Below are positions 36,579 through 44,972 of a stretch of DNA of 64,000 bases, piece by piece. Within the stretch, counting starts at the first letter, position 1. Each line of letters starts with the position of its first letter. The stretch is from Erythrobacter sp. (GTDB lineage: Bacteria > Pseudomonadota > Alphaproteobacteria > Sphingomonadales > Sphingomonadaceae), in NCBI RefSeq assembly GCF_030066995.1, contig NZ_JASJAP010000002.1:124001-188000 (forward strand). Direction: 5' to 3'. The notes under the pieces are model-generated. The model had not been told where the DNA came from. It saw only the letters and a list, made by a program, of their open reading frames with translations, and did no database searches. Position numbers and translations under genes: made by a program.

Positions 36579-36880
36579 GGTCATCCCGGTTATCTCTGTC
36601 TCCAAATCCTGCGCGCTAGGGGTCCACTGTGACACGCCCATGACGCCGCCCGTTACGTCGCCCGTTACCTCGCCCGTGGCGTCGCCTATCCGGGCGCGGT
36701 CGCAGGCCTGCGGCGCGCGCCGCTCTTCTCGGCTGGGCAATGCCAACCACTCGTGGACGACCAGCCTGCGTTTTCACAGCGCATACAGACTTCTACGAGG
36801 GGTTGGGTTGTTTGCCCTTTAACCCAGATGTTCAGTGTAAACTTAAGCCTATTCTAACCGCTTGTGGCTAGGCCTGATCC
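36579..36880. other. divergent control region between PstS-like and cyclase genes
   Basis: About 300 nt separate the two genes. A 12-nt tandem repeat (three copies, 36647-36682, unit CGCCCGTTACGT with changes) lies 70-100 nt upstream of the PstS-like start. The part near 36770-36860 is AT-richer and contains TATTCT (36850-36855), a possible -10 for the cyclase gene, without a clear -35. I looked for a Pho-box-like 11-nt periodic repeat and did not find a good one. Confidence 0.45.
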
Positions 36881-38752
36881 ATGGGCTGGGTTCGGATCTG
36901 CGCGCGGTGTCTTGCGATCGTGTTGGCTCTGGCCGTTTTGGCCGGCGTCCCGCTGCCCACGGCTGGCCCGGCGTCCACCCTTTCGCCGGCCTTCGCCCAT
37001 GTCAACGCAAGCGACGAGCCGAGCTTCGCACCTCGCTGCCACGCGGCGTCGGGGCTTGGGACGCGCTTCGCCGATATGGCCGCGCGCCGCGGGCAGTCGG
37101 TGGTTCAGAACGGGGCCGATGGATGGACCTGCTCGAACGCCTATTGGGTGGCTCATGAGCCGGTTGCCTGGCTGCTGTTCGAGCGCGAGTCCTGGCAGGG
37201 CCAACAGCCCCCCCGCTTCTTCTTCAGCCGCATCGCCCGGCACAAGAGCATCAGCTTCGCCGCGCTGGATCGGGACGGGACCCTGCGCACGGAGACCTGG
37301 ACCGAAAGCGAAGGCCAACCGTTCGCAGCCGGCCCGGTGTTTCAGCTTCCCCTGCCTGGAATAACCGATACGACCGACGCGCTGCTGGTGCGGATCGAAC
37401 GCCCCCATTCGGTGCCGCTGCTGACCGAAGCGCGGCTCTCCCACTATCCCGAAGACGCCGACTGGTCGCTGTTTGAAGTGCTCACGCTGGCCTTCGTGAT
37501 GGGTATGCTGGTGTTGCCACTCTTCTTCGATCTAAGCTTCTTCATCGTGCTGCGCGAGCGCTTCGTTCTCTTGCACGCGGCAATGGTCATCGCGATGATG
37601 GCCTATGTCCTGTTTGCCGGTGGATTGGCCTCGGCTTTTGCCGCGTTCTCGGTGACGACGATTGCGGTTGGCGGCCCGCTCTTCTGGGCGATAGGCGTAG
37701 GCATATCCGCGCTGTTCCTTGCCGAGTTTCTCGAACACAGGGCGCAATCCCGGTTCATGCGCCGCCTCACTATCGCGGCGGGGCTGTGGTCGATCGCGGT
37801 GCCCGGCTTCTTCGCGTTGCAGTTCCACGCGACGCAAAGCTTCGATGATCGCGGCTATTTCTACGCGTTCATGCCGGTGATCGTCATCATCAGCGCGGCG
37901 GTCGCCGAAGCGGTAGCGCGCGGCAGCCGCAGCGCGCGCTTCATTGCGGTGGCCTGGACGCCGATCATCCTGGCCTCGATCGAGCGCCTCCTGCGCGGGA
38001 TCGGCTTCTATGTCGGTCCGTCAAGCGCTGACCTGGCCATATTTGTGGCCACCGGGCTGGAGGTCATCGTCATCAGTCTTGCCATCGCCGATCGTTTCCT
38101 GGCGATCCGCCGCGAACGCGACGCCGCGCTGACCGAAGCGCAAACACTCGCGCAGCTTTCCTCCCGCGATCCGCTGACCGGCCTCCTCAACCGGCGCGGT
38201 CTCGAAGCCCGCTTTGCCGAACTGTTCGCCGCTGGGTTCGACACCTTTGCGCTGATCGATCTCGATCGCTTCAAGCAGATCAACGATTGCTACGGCCACC
38301 AGATCGGCGACGCGGCTCTGGTCGCTTGCGCGCAAGCCCTGAGGGCGCGGCCCGATCCGGATCTCGTCGCAGCGCGTCTGGGAGGCGAAGAGTTCGTTGT
38401 GCTCTTGCGCGGTGAACGCACGCTCGAACGCGCCGAAGCCTTGCGCAAGGCGATCCCGATGCGCATCGCGGCGGAGGTCGAGGGGCTGGACGGGCCGGTC
38501 ACCGCCAGCTCGGGCGCCATCGAAGTCCCCGCCGCCAGCAGCACGGTGATGAGTTTCGAGGAGTTCTACGCCCGCGCTGACGCGTTGATGTACGACGCCA
38601 AGGCCTCGGGCCGTAATCGCATGCTGTCCGAGCGACTGACAGTCTTCGATCAGGCGCCGCCAGCGCGACCGGCCGACGACCGGCATCGGCGCGCGCGGGA
38701 CGAAGCGGGCGGCGAAGCAGGGAGCGCCGAAGAGGCGAGCAGGGTCGCCTAG
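36881..38752 (+). CDS. membrane diguanylate cyclase with 7TM sensor
   Basis: The 623-residue protein has a signal-like N-terminus and a periplasmic domain (about 40-195). A block of about seven membrane helices (about 200-410) follows, in the 7TM-DISM style, then a GGDEF domain. The active-site loop is LGGEEFVVLL (near residue 500) and the preceding DLDRFKQINDCYGHQIGD is intact, so it should make cyclic di-GMP from two GTP. No clear RxxD inhibitory site is seen four residues before the GGEEF. The C-terminal 35 residues are charged and low in complexity. The stop shares CTAG with the stop of the convergent thioesterase gene. Confidence 0.87.
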   Translation: MGWVRICARCLAIVLALAVLAGVPLPTAGPASTLSPAFAHVNASDEPSFAPRCHAASGLGTRFADMAARRGQSVVQNGADGWTCSNAYWVAHEPVAWLLFERESWQGQQPPRFFFSRIARHKSISFAALDRDGTLRTETWTESEGQPFAAGPVFQLPLPGITDTTDALLVRIERPHSVPLLTEARLSHYPEDADWSLFEVLTLAFVMGMLVLPLFFDLSFFIVLRERFVLLHAAMVIAMMAYVLFAGGLASAFAAFSVTTIAVGGPLFWAIGVGISALFLAEFLEHRAQSRFMRRLTIAAGLWSIAVPGFFALQFHATQSFDDRGYFYAFMPVIVIISAAVAEAVARGSRSARFIAVAWTPIILASIERLLRGIGFYVGPSSADLAIFVATGLEVIVISLAIADRFLAIRRERDAALTEAQTLAQLSSRDPLTGLLNRRGLEARFAELFAAGFDTFALIDLDRFKQINDCYGHQIGDAALVACAQALRARPDPDLVAARLGGEEFVVLLRGERTLERAEALRKAIPMRIAAEVEGLDGPVTASSGAIEVPAASSTVMSFEEFYARADALMYDAKASGRNRMLSERLTVFDQAPPARPADDRHRRARDEAGGEAGSAEEASRVA

Positions 38753-39162
38753 GCGCTCCGCACAAACGGCGCGATGACCTCTGGCCGCACGCGCGCAAGG
38801 CGTTGGGTCTCGCGCTCGAGCATTGCCCAGGTCGTGCGCGCGGACACCAGCGGCTTGCCCAGAGCGTTCCTGAATTCGACCACGCGCACCGAGGTCGCGC
38901 CGCGCGGTGGATCGGGAATGTAGGTTTGTCCCTCGGCCACTTCGCCCTGAGCGATGTTGCCACGATAGTCGATCTCGTGCCGCACCACGACCCAGAAGAA
39001 GGCGGCGTGATCTTCGGGCCGGGCGGCGTGGTCCCAATGCGCGGTGGCGATGTCCTGAATCCACTGCACCCAAACCGCGTTGTTAACGTGGCCCAGCTCG
39101 TCGATGTGCTCCGGCTCGGCGACGAAACTTCGAGAGAAGGCGGCTTCTGGTTGAGCGCTCAC
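38749..39162 (-). CDS. acyl-CoA thioesterase, hotdog fold
   Basis: The 137-residue protein has the 4HBT pattern HIDELGHVNNAVWVQWIQDI, with the catalytic-type Asp and the Asn-Asn of the hotdog helix. It ends with VEFRNALGKPLVSARTTWAML. It should hydrolyse an acyl-CoA, with substrate unknown. A GTG start at 39160-39162 overlaps the HAD stop in GTGA, so the pair is translationally coupled. The stop overlaps the diguanylate cyclase stop on the other strand in CTAG. Confidence 0.82.
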   Translation of the reverse strand: MSAQPEAAFSRSFVAEPEHIDELGHVNNAVWVQWIQDIATAHWDHAARPEDHAAFFWVVVRHEIDYRGNIAQGEVAEGQTYIPDPPRGATSVRVVEFRNALGKPLVSARTTWAMLERETQRLARVRPEVIAPFVRSA

Positions 39163-39782
39163 ACCGCCTCCGGAAGCGTGACGCCCATCGCGCGCAGATC
39201 CGCGCGCGCCTTGGCCGCAGTGGTGAACACGAACGCCTCCATCCCAACCGCCTTCGCGCCATCGACGTTGCGCTCGACATCGTCGAGAAACACGCTCTCG
39301 TCCGCTTCGATGCGGGCGGTGCCGAGCAACCAGCGATAGATGCGCGGATCGGGTTTGAGGAAGCCGAGCTCGGCCGAAACGGCGGCGACCTCGAAGTGAT
39401 CGAAGAAATCGTAGTCCCGCTTCAACCGGGCGACGATTTCGCGAACGTTGTCGGTGATCGCGAAGAGGCGGTAGCCCGTGCTCTTCAAGTCATCCATCAG
39501 CGCGCGCGTCTCAGGAATGAGAGGGAAGCTGGCGAAAAGCGCCTCCCACAGCCGGTCGATCTCCTCACCCGCAAAGCCCTGTTCGGCGATATAGCGCGCC
39601 TTGGCCTCGCCAAGCGACAACTCTCCCCGGTTGAGCGCCAGCCAGATCGGATTGCCGCGCAAAGGCGGAACAAACGCATCTTGCGCCATCCGTTCTTCGC
39701 CGAGCGCGCGCGTTTCGATGCCGGTCGGGTCCCACGGGACGAGCACATTGCCGACATCGAACACGATGTTGCGGATCGGCAT
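39159..39782 (-). CDS. HAD superfamily hydrolase
   Basis: The 207-residue protein has a HAD core. Motif I appears as FDVGNVLVPWD, where the usual first Asp is at FDV and the second acidic position is replaced by Gly-Asn as in some HAD-IA phosphatases. Motif II is FAITDN; motif III/IV is KPDPRIYRWLL and VFLDDVERNVDGAKAVGM. It resembles HAD-IA subfamily 3 phosphatases. The start MPIRNIVFDVGNV at 39780-39782 is chosen because an open extension is only Arg/Ala-rich. The S9 peptidase stop lies 4 nt upstream and the thioesterase start overlaps its stop, so all three are probably one transcript. Confidence 0.83.
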   Translation of the reverse strand: MPIRNIVFDVGNVLVPWDPTGIETRALGEERMAQDAFVPPLRGNPIWLALNRGELSLGEAKARYIAEQGFAGEEIDRLWEALFASFPLIPETRALMDDLKSTGYRLFAITDNVREIVARLKRDYDFFDHFEVAAVSAELGFLKPDPRIYRWLLGTARIEADESVFLDDVERNVDGAKAVGMEAFVFTTAAKARADLRAMGVTLPEAV

Positions 39783-39786
39783 GGCG

Positions 39787-42030
39787 TTAGCCGCCCGTCT
39801 GCGCCTCACTGACCTCGACGCTCAGCCCCATCTGCCACAACAGGAAGCTGAACTCCTCGGCGGTTTCAAAAAGCGAGTTCCAGCGGCCCGACTTGCCGCC
39901 GTGGCCTGCGCCCATATTGGTCTTCATCAAGAGCACGTTGTCGTCCGTCTTGGTGTCGCGCAGCTTGGCGACCCATTTGGCGGGCTCCCAATAGGTGACG
40001 CGCGGATCGTTGAGACCGGCGGTGACCAGCATCGGGGGATACTCCTGCGCTGAGACCTGATCGTAGGGGCTGTAGGACAGGATGAACGCAAAGGCCTCCT
40101 TGCTGGTGATCGGGTTGCCCCATTCCTGCCATTCGCCCGGTGTCAGCGGCAAATCCTCGTTCAGCATGGTGTTGAGCACATCGACAAACGGCACGTGCGC
40201 GACGACCGCGCCGTATTGCTTGGGATCCTGATTGACGATCGCGCCCATCAGTTCGCCTCCAGCCGAGCCGCCGCTCGCGGTTACTCTGCCTTCAGCCGTC
40301 AGCCCCATGTCGATGAGCCCACGGCCAACATCAACGAAGTCGTTGAAGGTGTTGGTCCGTTCCATGAGCTTGCCTTCGAGATACCACTTGCGGCCCAGGT
40401 CATCGCCGCCGCGAATATGCGCAATGGCATAGGCAAAGCCGCGATCGACAAGGCTGAGACGCGAGGTCGAGAAGCCGGGCGGGATGGCGTAGCCATACGC
40501 GCCATAGGCGTAGAGGTGCAGCGGTCCGGGGCCTTCGATGCCCTGCTCGGCCAGGATCTTTTCGCGATCCTTGTGCATCACCACGCTGACCGGAACCATC
40601 GTGCCGTCGCGCGCCTCGATCTCGACACGGCGGGTGATATAGTCCGCGCGGTTATAGCCGCTCGGGATTTCCTGCGTCTTGAGCGTCTCCAGCGTGTCCG
40701 CGGACACGTCGTAATCGTAGACCGTATCCGGCGTGATCATGCTCTCATAGGCAAGCCGCAGCTTGGTCTGATCGTATTCCGGATTGTTCGACAAGCCCGC
40801 GTCATAGCTTTCTTCCGGGAAGGTTATCGACTGGACGGTCTGCGGTGAGGCGTATTGCCGGATCTGCACCTTGTCGAGGCCGTTCAGACGCCCCTCGGTG
40901 ACGAAGAAATCCTTGAAGAGGCTGAACCCCGTCAGGTAAAAATCGTCCGATCCCGCAATCACGGTTTCCCACTCGCTCGGGGTCTCCAGCGCGGCCTTGG
41001 CAAGGCGAAAATTGACGTGGTCATCGTTGGTCCAGATGAACATCTCGCCCTCACGAATGTCGACGCTGTACTCGACGCCCTTTTCGCGCGGGCGCACGAG
41101 GGTGAGCTCTCCCGTAGGGTCGCTTGCGGAGACAAAGCGCACTTCGCTCGTCTCGTTATCGCCGGTTGCGATGATCAGGTAATCGTCCTGCGCGGTAAGC
41201 CCGGCGCCCACGCTGAAGCTCTGGTCCTCTTCGAGATAAAGCGTCACATCGGTGTCGCTGGGTTGCCCGATCGTGTGCAGCTTGACCTCAAGCGAGCGCC
41301 ATTCCTCGGTCGAGGGTGTGTAGACGAGCGCGGTGTCGTTCGCGACCCAGGTCAGGCCGCCGCGGATCTCGGTGATTTCATCGGCAAGGATTTCGCCGGT
41401 CTCCAAATCCTTGATGCGAGCGGTGTAGCGCTCTGAACCGTTGGTGTCGGTGGCGTAGGCCATGAAACGCCCATTCTGGCTGACCGCGAACGCGCCAAGG
41501 CGAAAATATTCAAGGCCTTCGGCCATTTCGTTCTGGTCGAGGATCACTTCGCCTTTCGCGTCTGCCGGCGCGCCAACGGGCTTGCGGTAGAAGCGCGGAT
41601 ACTGATCGCCTTCCTTGTATTCGGTCCAGTAGAGGAATTCGCCGCGGCGCTGGGGCACGCTGGAATCGTCCTCCTTGATGCGCGCCTTCATCTCCTGAAA
41701 CAGCGCTTCGGTCTGCGCTTCGAGGGGGTTCATATTGGCTTCGAAATAGGCGTTCTCCGCCTTTACGTAGTCGAGCACGTCCTCATCATCGACGGTGGGG
41801 TAGGACTTGTCGTAAAGCCAGTCATAGGGGTCTTCGATCGTGATGCCGTGGTGGGTGTAGGTGTGCGGCACCTTCTTGGCGACCGGCGGCGTTGCTTTTG
41901 CGCTCACGCTGTTCATGTCCTTGGAGTCTTGGTCCTTGTGGCTATCGGCCTGCGCCGCTGTGACGGGCGCAAGGGCCACGCTTGCAGCGCAGGTAAGCGC
42001 GGCCAAACGGGTTTTCGAGAGGTGTGCCAT
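39787..42030 (-). CDS. exported S9A prolyl oligopeptidase / oligopeptidase B-like
   Basis: The 747-residue product has a signal peptide (about 1-28). A beta-propeller region follows (about 60-480), then an alpha/beta-hydrolase domain with the nucleophile in ASGGSAGGELMGA (Ser near 589), the Asp region AGLNDPRVTYWEPAKW and the His in NMGAGHGGKSGR. Overall it resembles oligopeptidase B (PtrB), which cleaves after basic residues in short peptides. The signal peptide suggests a periplasmic form. AGGA lies upstream of the ATG. It is back to back with a proline aminopeptidase gene, so the two may share a peptide-breakdown role. Confidence 0.88.
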   Translation of the reverse strand: MAHLSKTRLAALTCAASVALAPVTAAQADSHKDQDSKDMNSVSAKATPPVAKKVPHTYTHHGITIEDPYDWLYDKSYPTVDDEDVLDYVKAENAYFEANMNPLEAQTEALFQEMKARIKEDDSSVPQRRGEFLYWTEYKEGDQYPRFYRKPVGAPADAKGEVILDQNEMAEGLEYFRLGAFAVSQNGRFMAYATDTNGSERYTARIKDLETGEILADEITEIRGGLTWVANDTALVYTPSTEEWRSLEVKLHTIGQPSDTDVTLYLEEDQSFSVGAGLTAQDDYLIIATGDNETSEVRFVSASDPTGELTLVRPREKGVEYSVDIREGEMFIWTNDDHVNFRLAKAALETPSEWETVIAGSDDFYLTGFSLFKDFFVTEGRLNGLDKVQIRQYASPQTVQSITFPEESYDAGLSNNPEYDQTKLRLAYESMITPDTVYDYDVSADTLETLKTQEIPSGYNRADYITRRVEIEARDGTMVPVSVVMHKDREKILAEQGIEGPGPLHLYAYGAYGYAIPPGFSTSRLSLVDRGFAYAIAHIRGGDDLGRKWYLEGKLMERTNTFNDFVDVGRGLIDMGLTAEGRVTASGGSAGGELMGAIVNQDPKQYGAVVAHVPFVDVLNTMLNEDLPLTPGEWQEWGNPITSKEAFAFILSYSPYDQVSAQEYPPMLVTAGLNDPRVTYWEPAKWVAKLRDTKTDDNVLLMKTNMGAGHGGKSGRWNSLFETAEEFSFLLWQMGLSVEVSEAQTGG

Positions 42031-42167
42031 TGGGCGTCGTCCTTTGAATGAGAGATGCGCGGGTTTAAAGCGCCAAGAGAAGAGGTTATGCTGTTACCTT
42101 GTAACCATGAACTCTGCGCCTTCGCAATGGCGCGCGCCGCCTCATCCTCGACCCAAGGACCCATTTC

Positions 42168-43997
42168 ATGCTGATGCAAACGCACGAAGCCCGCCTCGCC
42201 GCCCTGCGCGAAGAGCTCAAGCGCCGCGAACTTGATGGCTTTATCATCCCGATATCGGATGAGCACATGAGCGAATATGTCGGTGAATACGCGCAGCGTC
42301 TGGCGTGGCTGACCGGCTTTGGCGGCTCGGCGGGTTTTGCGGCGGTGACGCTGACCGACGCGGCTATCTTTGTCGATGGACGTTACACGGTGCAGGTGCG
42401 CGAACAGGTGGATGAGAGCCTGTTCGCCTATCGCTCGATCCCCAAGGACACGCTGGGCGCGTGGCTGAAAGAGGTGTGCGGGCCGGATACGCGCATTGCC
42501 TATGATCCCTGGATTCACACCTGGGCCTGGGTCGAGGCGCTTGAAAGCGACGTGGAGCCTGCGGGCATCGAAATGGTCCCGGCCAAGAGCAATCCGATCG
42601 ACGCGGTGTGGTCCGATCGGCCCGATCCATCCGATGCGGTGGCGGTGGTGCACGAGGACGAGCTTGCGGGACGCTCCTCGTCCGATAAACGCGCCGAGAT
42701 CGCCGATTGGCTTGTCTCCGAAAAGCTCGACGCGGTGGTGATCCCGGCGCTCGATTCGATCGCCTGGCTGCTCAATATGCGCGGCAGCGATGTCTCGCAC
42801 ACGCCCGTCGCGCTATCCTATGTCTTCGCCAAGGCCGACGGGACCGCCGAATTGTTCATCGCTCCCGAGAAGGTCACGCCCGAACTGACCCAGCATCTGG
42901 GCAACGCGGTAACCGTGCGCGACCGCGACGCTTTCGAGGGGGCGCTCAAGAGCGACTACAAAGGCCAGCGGGTTAGCGTCGATCCCAATTTCGGCGTCGT
43001 AGGCATCGCGCAGGCGCTGCGCGCGGGCGGCGCGAAGTTCGCCTTCAAGGACGACCCGACGATCCTCGCCAAGGCGATCAAGAACCCCGCCGAAGTCGCC
43101 GGACACCGCGCCGCGCAGGCGCGCGATGGCGCGGCGGTCGCGCGCTTCCTGCGCTGGCTGGAAGTCACCGCGCCCACGGGCGAGGTCGACGAACTGGGCG
43201 CGGCGGCCAAGCTAGAAGCCTTCCGCCGCGAACACGGCGACCTTAAGGACACCTCTTTCGACACGATCTCCGCCGCGAGCGGTCACGCCGCGCTGCCGCA
43301 TTATCGGGTGGACGAGGAAAGCAACATCGCGATCCCGCCGGGCTCGATCTATCTCGTCGATTCGGGCGGGCAGTACCCGGCGGGCACAACCGACATCACC
43401 CGCACCGTCTGGATCGACACGCCCGAGGGCGCGGAGCCTACGCCCGAAATGAAAGACCGCTTCACGCGCGTGCTCAAGGGGCACATCCAGATCGATTCCG
43501 CGGTTTTCCCGCAAGGCACCACGGGCGGGCAGCTGGACGTGCTCGCGCGGCAATATCTGTGGGAAGCGGGCGTCGATTACGCGCACGGCACCGGCCACGG
43601 TGTCGGCAGCTTCCTCGCCGTGCACGAAGGGCCTCAACGCATCGCCAAGCCCACGGGCGGACAAGCGGGCACCAACGCCGAGCTGCACGCCGGCATGATC
43701 CTCTCCAACGAGCCGGGCTATTACAAAGCGGGCGCGTTCGGCATCCGCATCGAAAACCTCGTGCTTACCGTCGAGCGCGATATCGAGGGCGCGGAAGGGC
43801 GCTATCTCGGCTTTGACTGCCTCACCTTCGTGCCCATCGACCGCCGGCTGATCGACAAAAGCGGGCTGACCCAGGCCGAAGTGGCCTGGCTCGACGCCTA
43901 TCACGTCAAGGTGCGCGAGATCCTCGCGCCGCAACTCGAAGGCGAGGATCGCGCCTGGGTGGAGCGCGAGACAGCTCCCTTGTCTTACGGTCGCTAG
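42168..43997 (+). CDS. Xaa-Pro aminopeptidase, M24B family
   Basis: The 609-residue protein has two creatinase-like N-terminal domains and the pita-bread C-terminal domain. The metal ligands are in order: Asp in LVDSGGQY (about 398), Asp in TTDITRTVW (about 409), His in GTGHGVGSF (about 476), Glu in SNEPGYYKAGAFG (about 515) and Glu in RIENLVL (about 529). It should release N-terminal residues from Xaa-Pro peptides and is cytoplasmic, with no signal peptide. The length and last domain fit the eukaryote-like large form (XPNPEP1 type). AAGGA lies 8 nt before the ATG. It is divergent from the S9 peptidase. Confidence 0.92.
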   Translation: MLMQTHEARLAALREELKRRELDGFIIPISDEHMSEYVGEYAQRLAWLTGFGGSAGFAAVTLTDAAIFVDGRYTVQVREQVDESLFAYRSIPKDTLGAWLKEVCGPDTRIAYDPWIHTWAWVEALESDVEPAGIEMVPAKSNPIDAVWSDRPDPSDAVAVVHEDELAGRSSSDKRAEIADWLVSEKLDAVVIPALDSIAWLLNMRGSDVSHTPVALSYVFAKADGTAELFIAPEKVTPELTQHLGNAVTVRDRDAFEGALKSDYKGQRVSVDPNFGVVGIAQALRAGGAKFAFKDDPTILAKAIKNPAEVAGHRAAQARDGAAVARFLRWLEVTAPTGEVDELGAAAKLEAFRREHGDLKDTSFDTISAASGHAALPHYRVDEESNIAIPPGSIYLVDSGGQYPAGTTDITRTVWIDTPEGAEPTPEMKDRFTRVLKGHIQIDSAVFPQGTTGGQLDVLARQYLWEAGVDYAHGTGHGVGSFLAVHEGPQRIAKPTGGQAGTNAELHAGMILSNEPGYYKAGAFGIRIENLVLTVERDIEGAEGRYLGFDCLTFVPIDRRLIDKSGLTQAEVAWLDAYHVKVREILAPQLEGEDRAWVERETAPLSYGR

Positions 43998-44014
43998 CGC
44001 TCACCGATCGCCCG

Positions 44015-44077
44015 CCCGCCTCCCCGCCCGTCCACCAATAGTCCCACTATCTTGTGGTGGACGGGCGGGGAGGCGGG
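44015..44077 (+). terminator. 23-bp perfect hairpin after the aminopeptidase gene
   Basis: Positions 44015-44037 pair perfectly with 44055-44077; the 17-nt loop contains a further 5-bp stem (ATAGT/ACTAT). It starts about 18 nt after the stop. It is the strongest hairpin in the window, but there is no T-tract, so it could be a 3-prime stabiliser, a factor-dependent end or a repeat element rather than a simple terminator. Confidence 0.6.
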
Positions 44078-44099
44078 GCGGATGATCGCTCAGGCAAAG

Positions 44100-44164
44100 A
44101 CTCCCAATTGCACCATTTCGGATGTTCCTGTAATGTTCCTACATGGCGAGTCGCAATTGGGAGT
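44100..44164 (+). promoter_or_regulatory. 12-bp inverted repeat enclosing direct repeats and a ribosome site
   Basis: ACTCCCAATTGC (44100-44111) and GCAATTGGGAGT (44153-44164) are perfect inverted copies 41 nt apart. Between them ATGTTCCT occurs twice in direct orientation. The right arm contains GGGAG, the likely ribosome site for the ATG at 44173. Either a DNA operator or an RNA stem that hides the ribosome site is possible. Confidence 0.45.
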
Positions 44165-44172
44165 ACGCAGAC

Positions 44173-44556
44173 ATGATCGGTTATGTCACTTTGGGAACCA
44201 ACAACCTGCCGCGCGCGGCGGCGTTCTATGACGCGATCGCCAAGCATTTCGGCGTCGGACGGATGATGGAGTTCGACACGTTCATCGCCTGGGGCGAGAT
44301 GGGCGGCGCGCCGGGCGTGGCCGCAACGCTGCCGTTCGACGGGCAAGCGGCGAGTGTGGGCAACGGCACGATGGTGGCGCTGGCGGTCGAGACGCCCGAA
44401 CAGGTGCAGGCGGTCTACGACACCGCGATCGCAAACGGCGGCAGCGACGAAGGCGCGCCGGGACCGCGCGGCGATGACGGCTTTTACGCAGGCTATTTCC
44501 GCGATCCCGATGGCAACAAGCTGAATGTCTTCTGCATGACAGATCCGGTGGCGTGA
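44173..44556 (+). CDS. VOC (glyoxalase/dioxygenase fold) protein
   Basis: The 127-residue protein has the vicinal-oxygen-chelate pattern. MIGYVTLGTNNLPRAAAFYD opens the first beta-alpha-beta unit and GFYAGYFRDPDGNKLNVFC closes the second, as in glyoxalase I-like and dioxygenase-like proteins. Substrate and metal are unknown. The ATG at 44173 is preferred because GGGAG lies 9 nt upstream; the frame is open to 44143. The stop overlaps the cupin GTG start in GTGA. The ribosome site lies inside an inverted repeat. Confidence 0.82.
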   Translation: MIGYVTLGTNNLPRAAAFYDAIAKHFGVGRMMEFDTFIAWGEMGGAPGVAATLPFDGQAASVGNGTMVALAVETPEQVQAVYDTAIANGGSDEGAPGPRGDDGFYAGYFRDPDGNKLNVFCMTDPVA

Positions 44557-44972
44557 GCGACGCCGCTTCGCTGGCTCAGACCTTCATCCATCTGGGCCTC
44601 GGCGCGAGCGCTGTGCCGCAGCCGCCGCTTTTTCCGGCTTCAGAGGATCCGACAGGAATGCGGTGGTATGACGACTACGCCGCGCGCCATTCGAGCAAGG
44701 GCGATACCGCTTGGCTGGTGTCCGCGCGCACCTTCACCGAGGGCTGGCCCACTTGGGAAATGCACCCAAACGGCGCGGAAGTCGTGATCTGCACACAAGG
44801 CGAGATGGTGCTGATCCAAGAGGGCCCCGAAGACGAGCTGCGAGAATTGACGCTGCGAGCGGGCGAATACGCCATCAACCCACCCGGAGTGTGGCACATC
44901 GCAAACATTGCTGAACGCGCGACGGCAATCTTCATTACCGCCGGGGAAGGCACGCAAATACGCCCGCGCTAG
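44553..44972 (+). CDS. cupin-domain protein
   Basis: The 139-residue protein has one cupin barrel in its second half. WEMHPNGAEVVICTQGEMVLI and YAINPPGVWHIANIA supply the two cupin motifs, with His and Glu as possible metal ligands. The N-terminal 50 residues contain FPASEDPTGMRWYDDY. It could be a small metal-dependent enzyme or a binding protein. The GTG start overlaps the VOC stop in GTGA, so the two are coupled and probably act on related compounds. Confidence 0.78.
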   Translation: MSDAASLAQTFIHLGLGASAVPQPPLFPASEDPTGMRWYDDYAARHSSKGDTAWLVSARTFTEGWPTWEMHPNGAEVVICTQGEMVLIQEGPEDELRELTLRAGEYAINPPGVWHIANIAERATAIFITAGEGTQIRPR

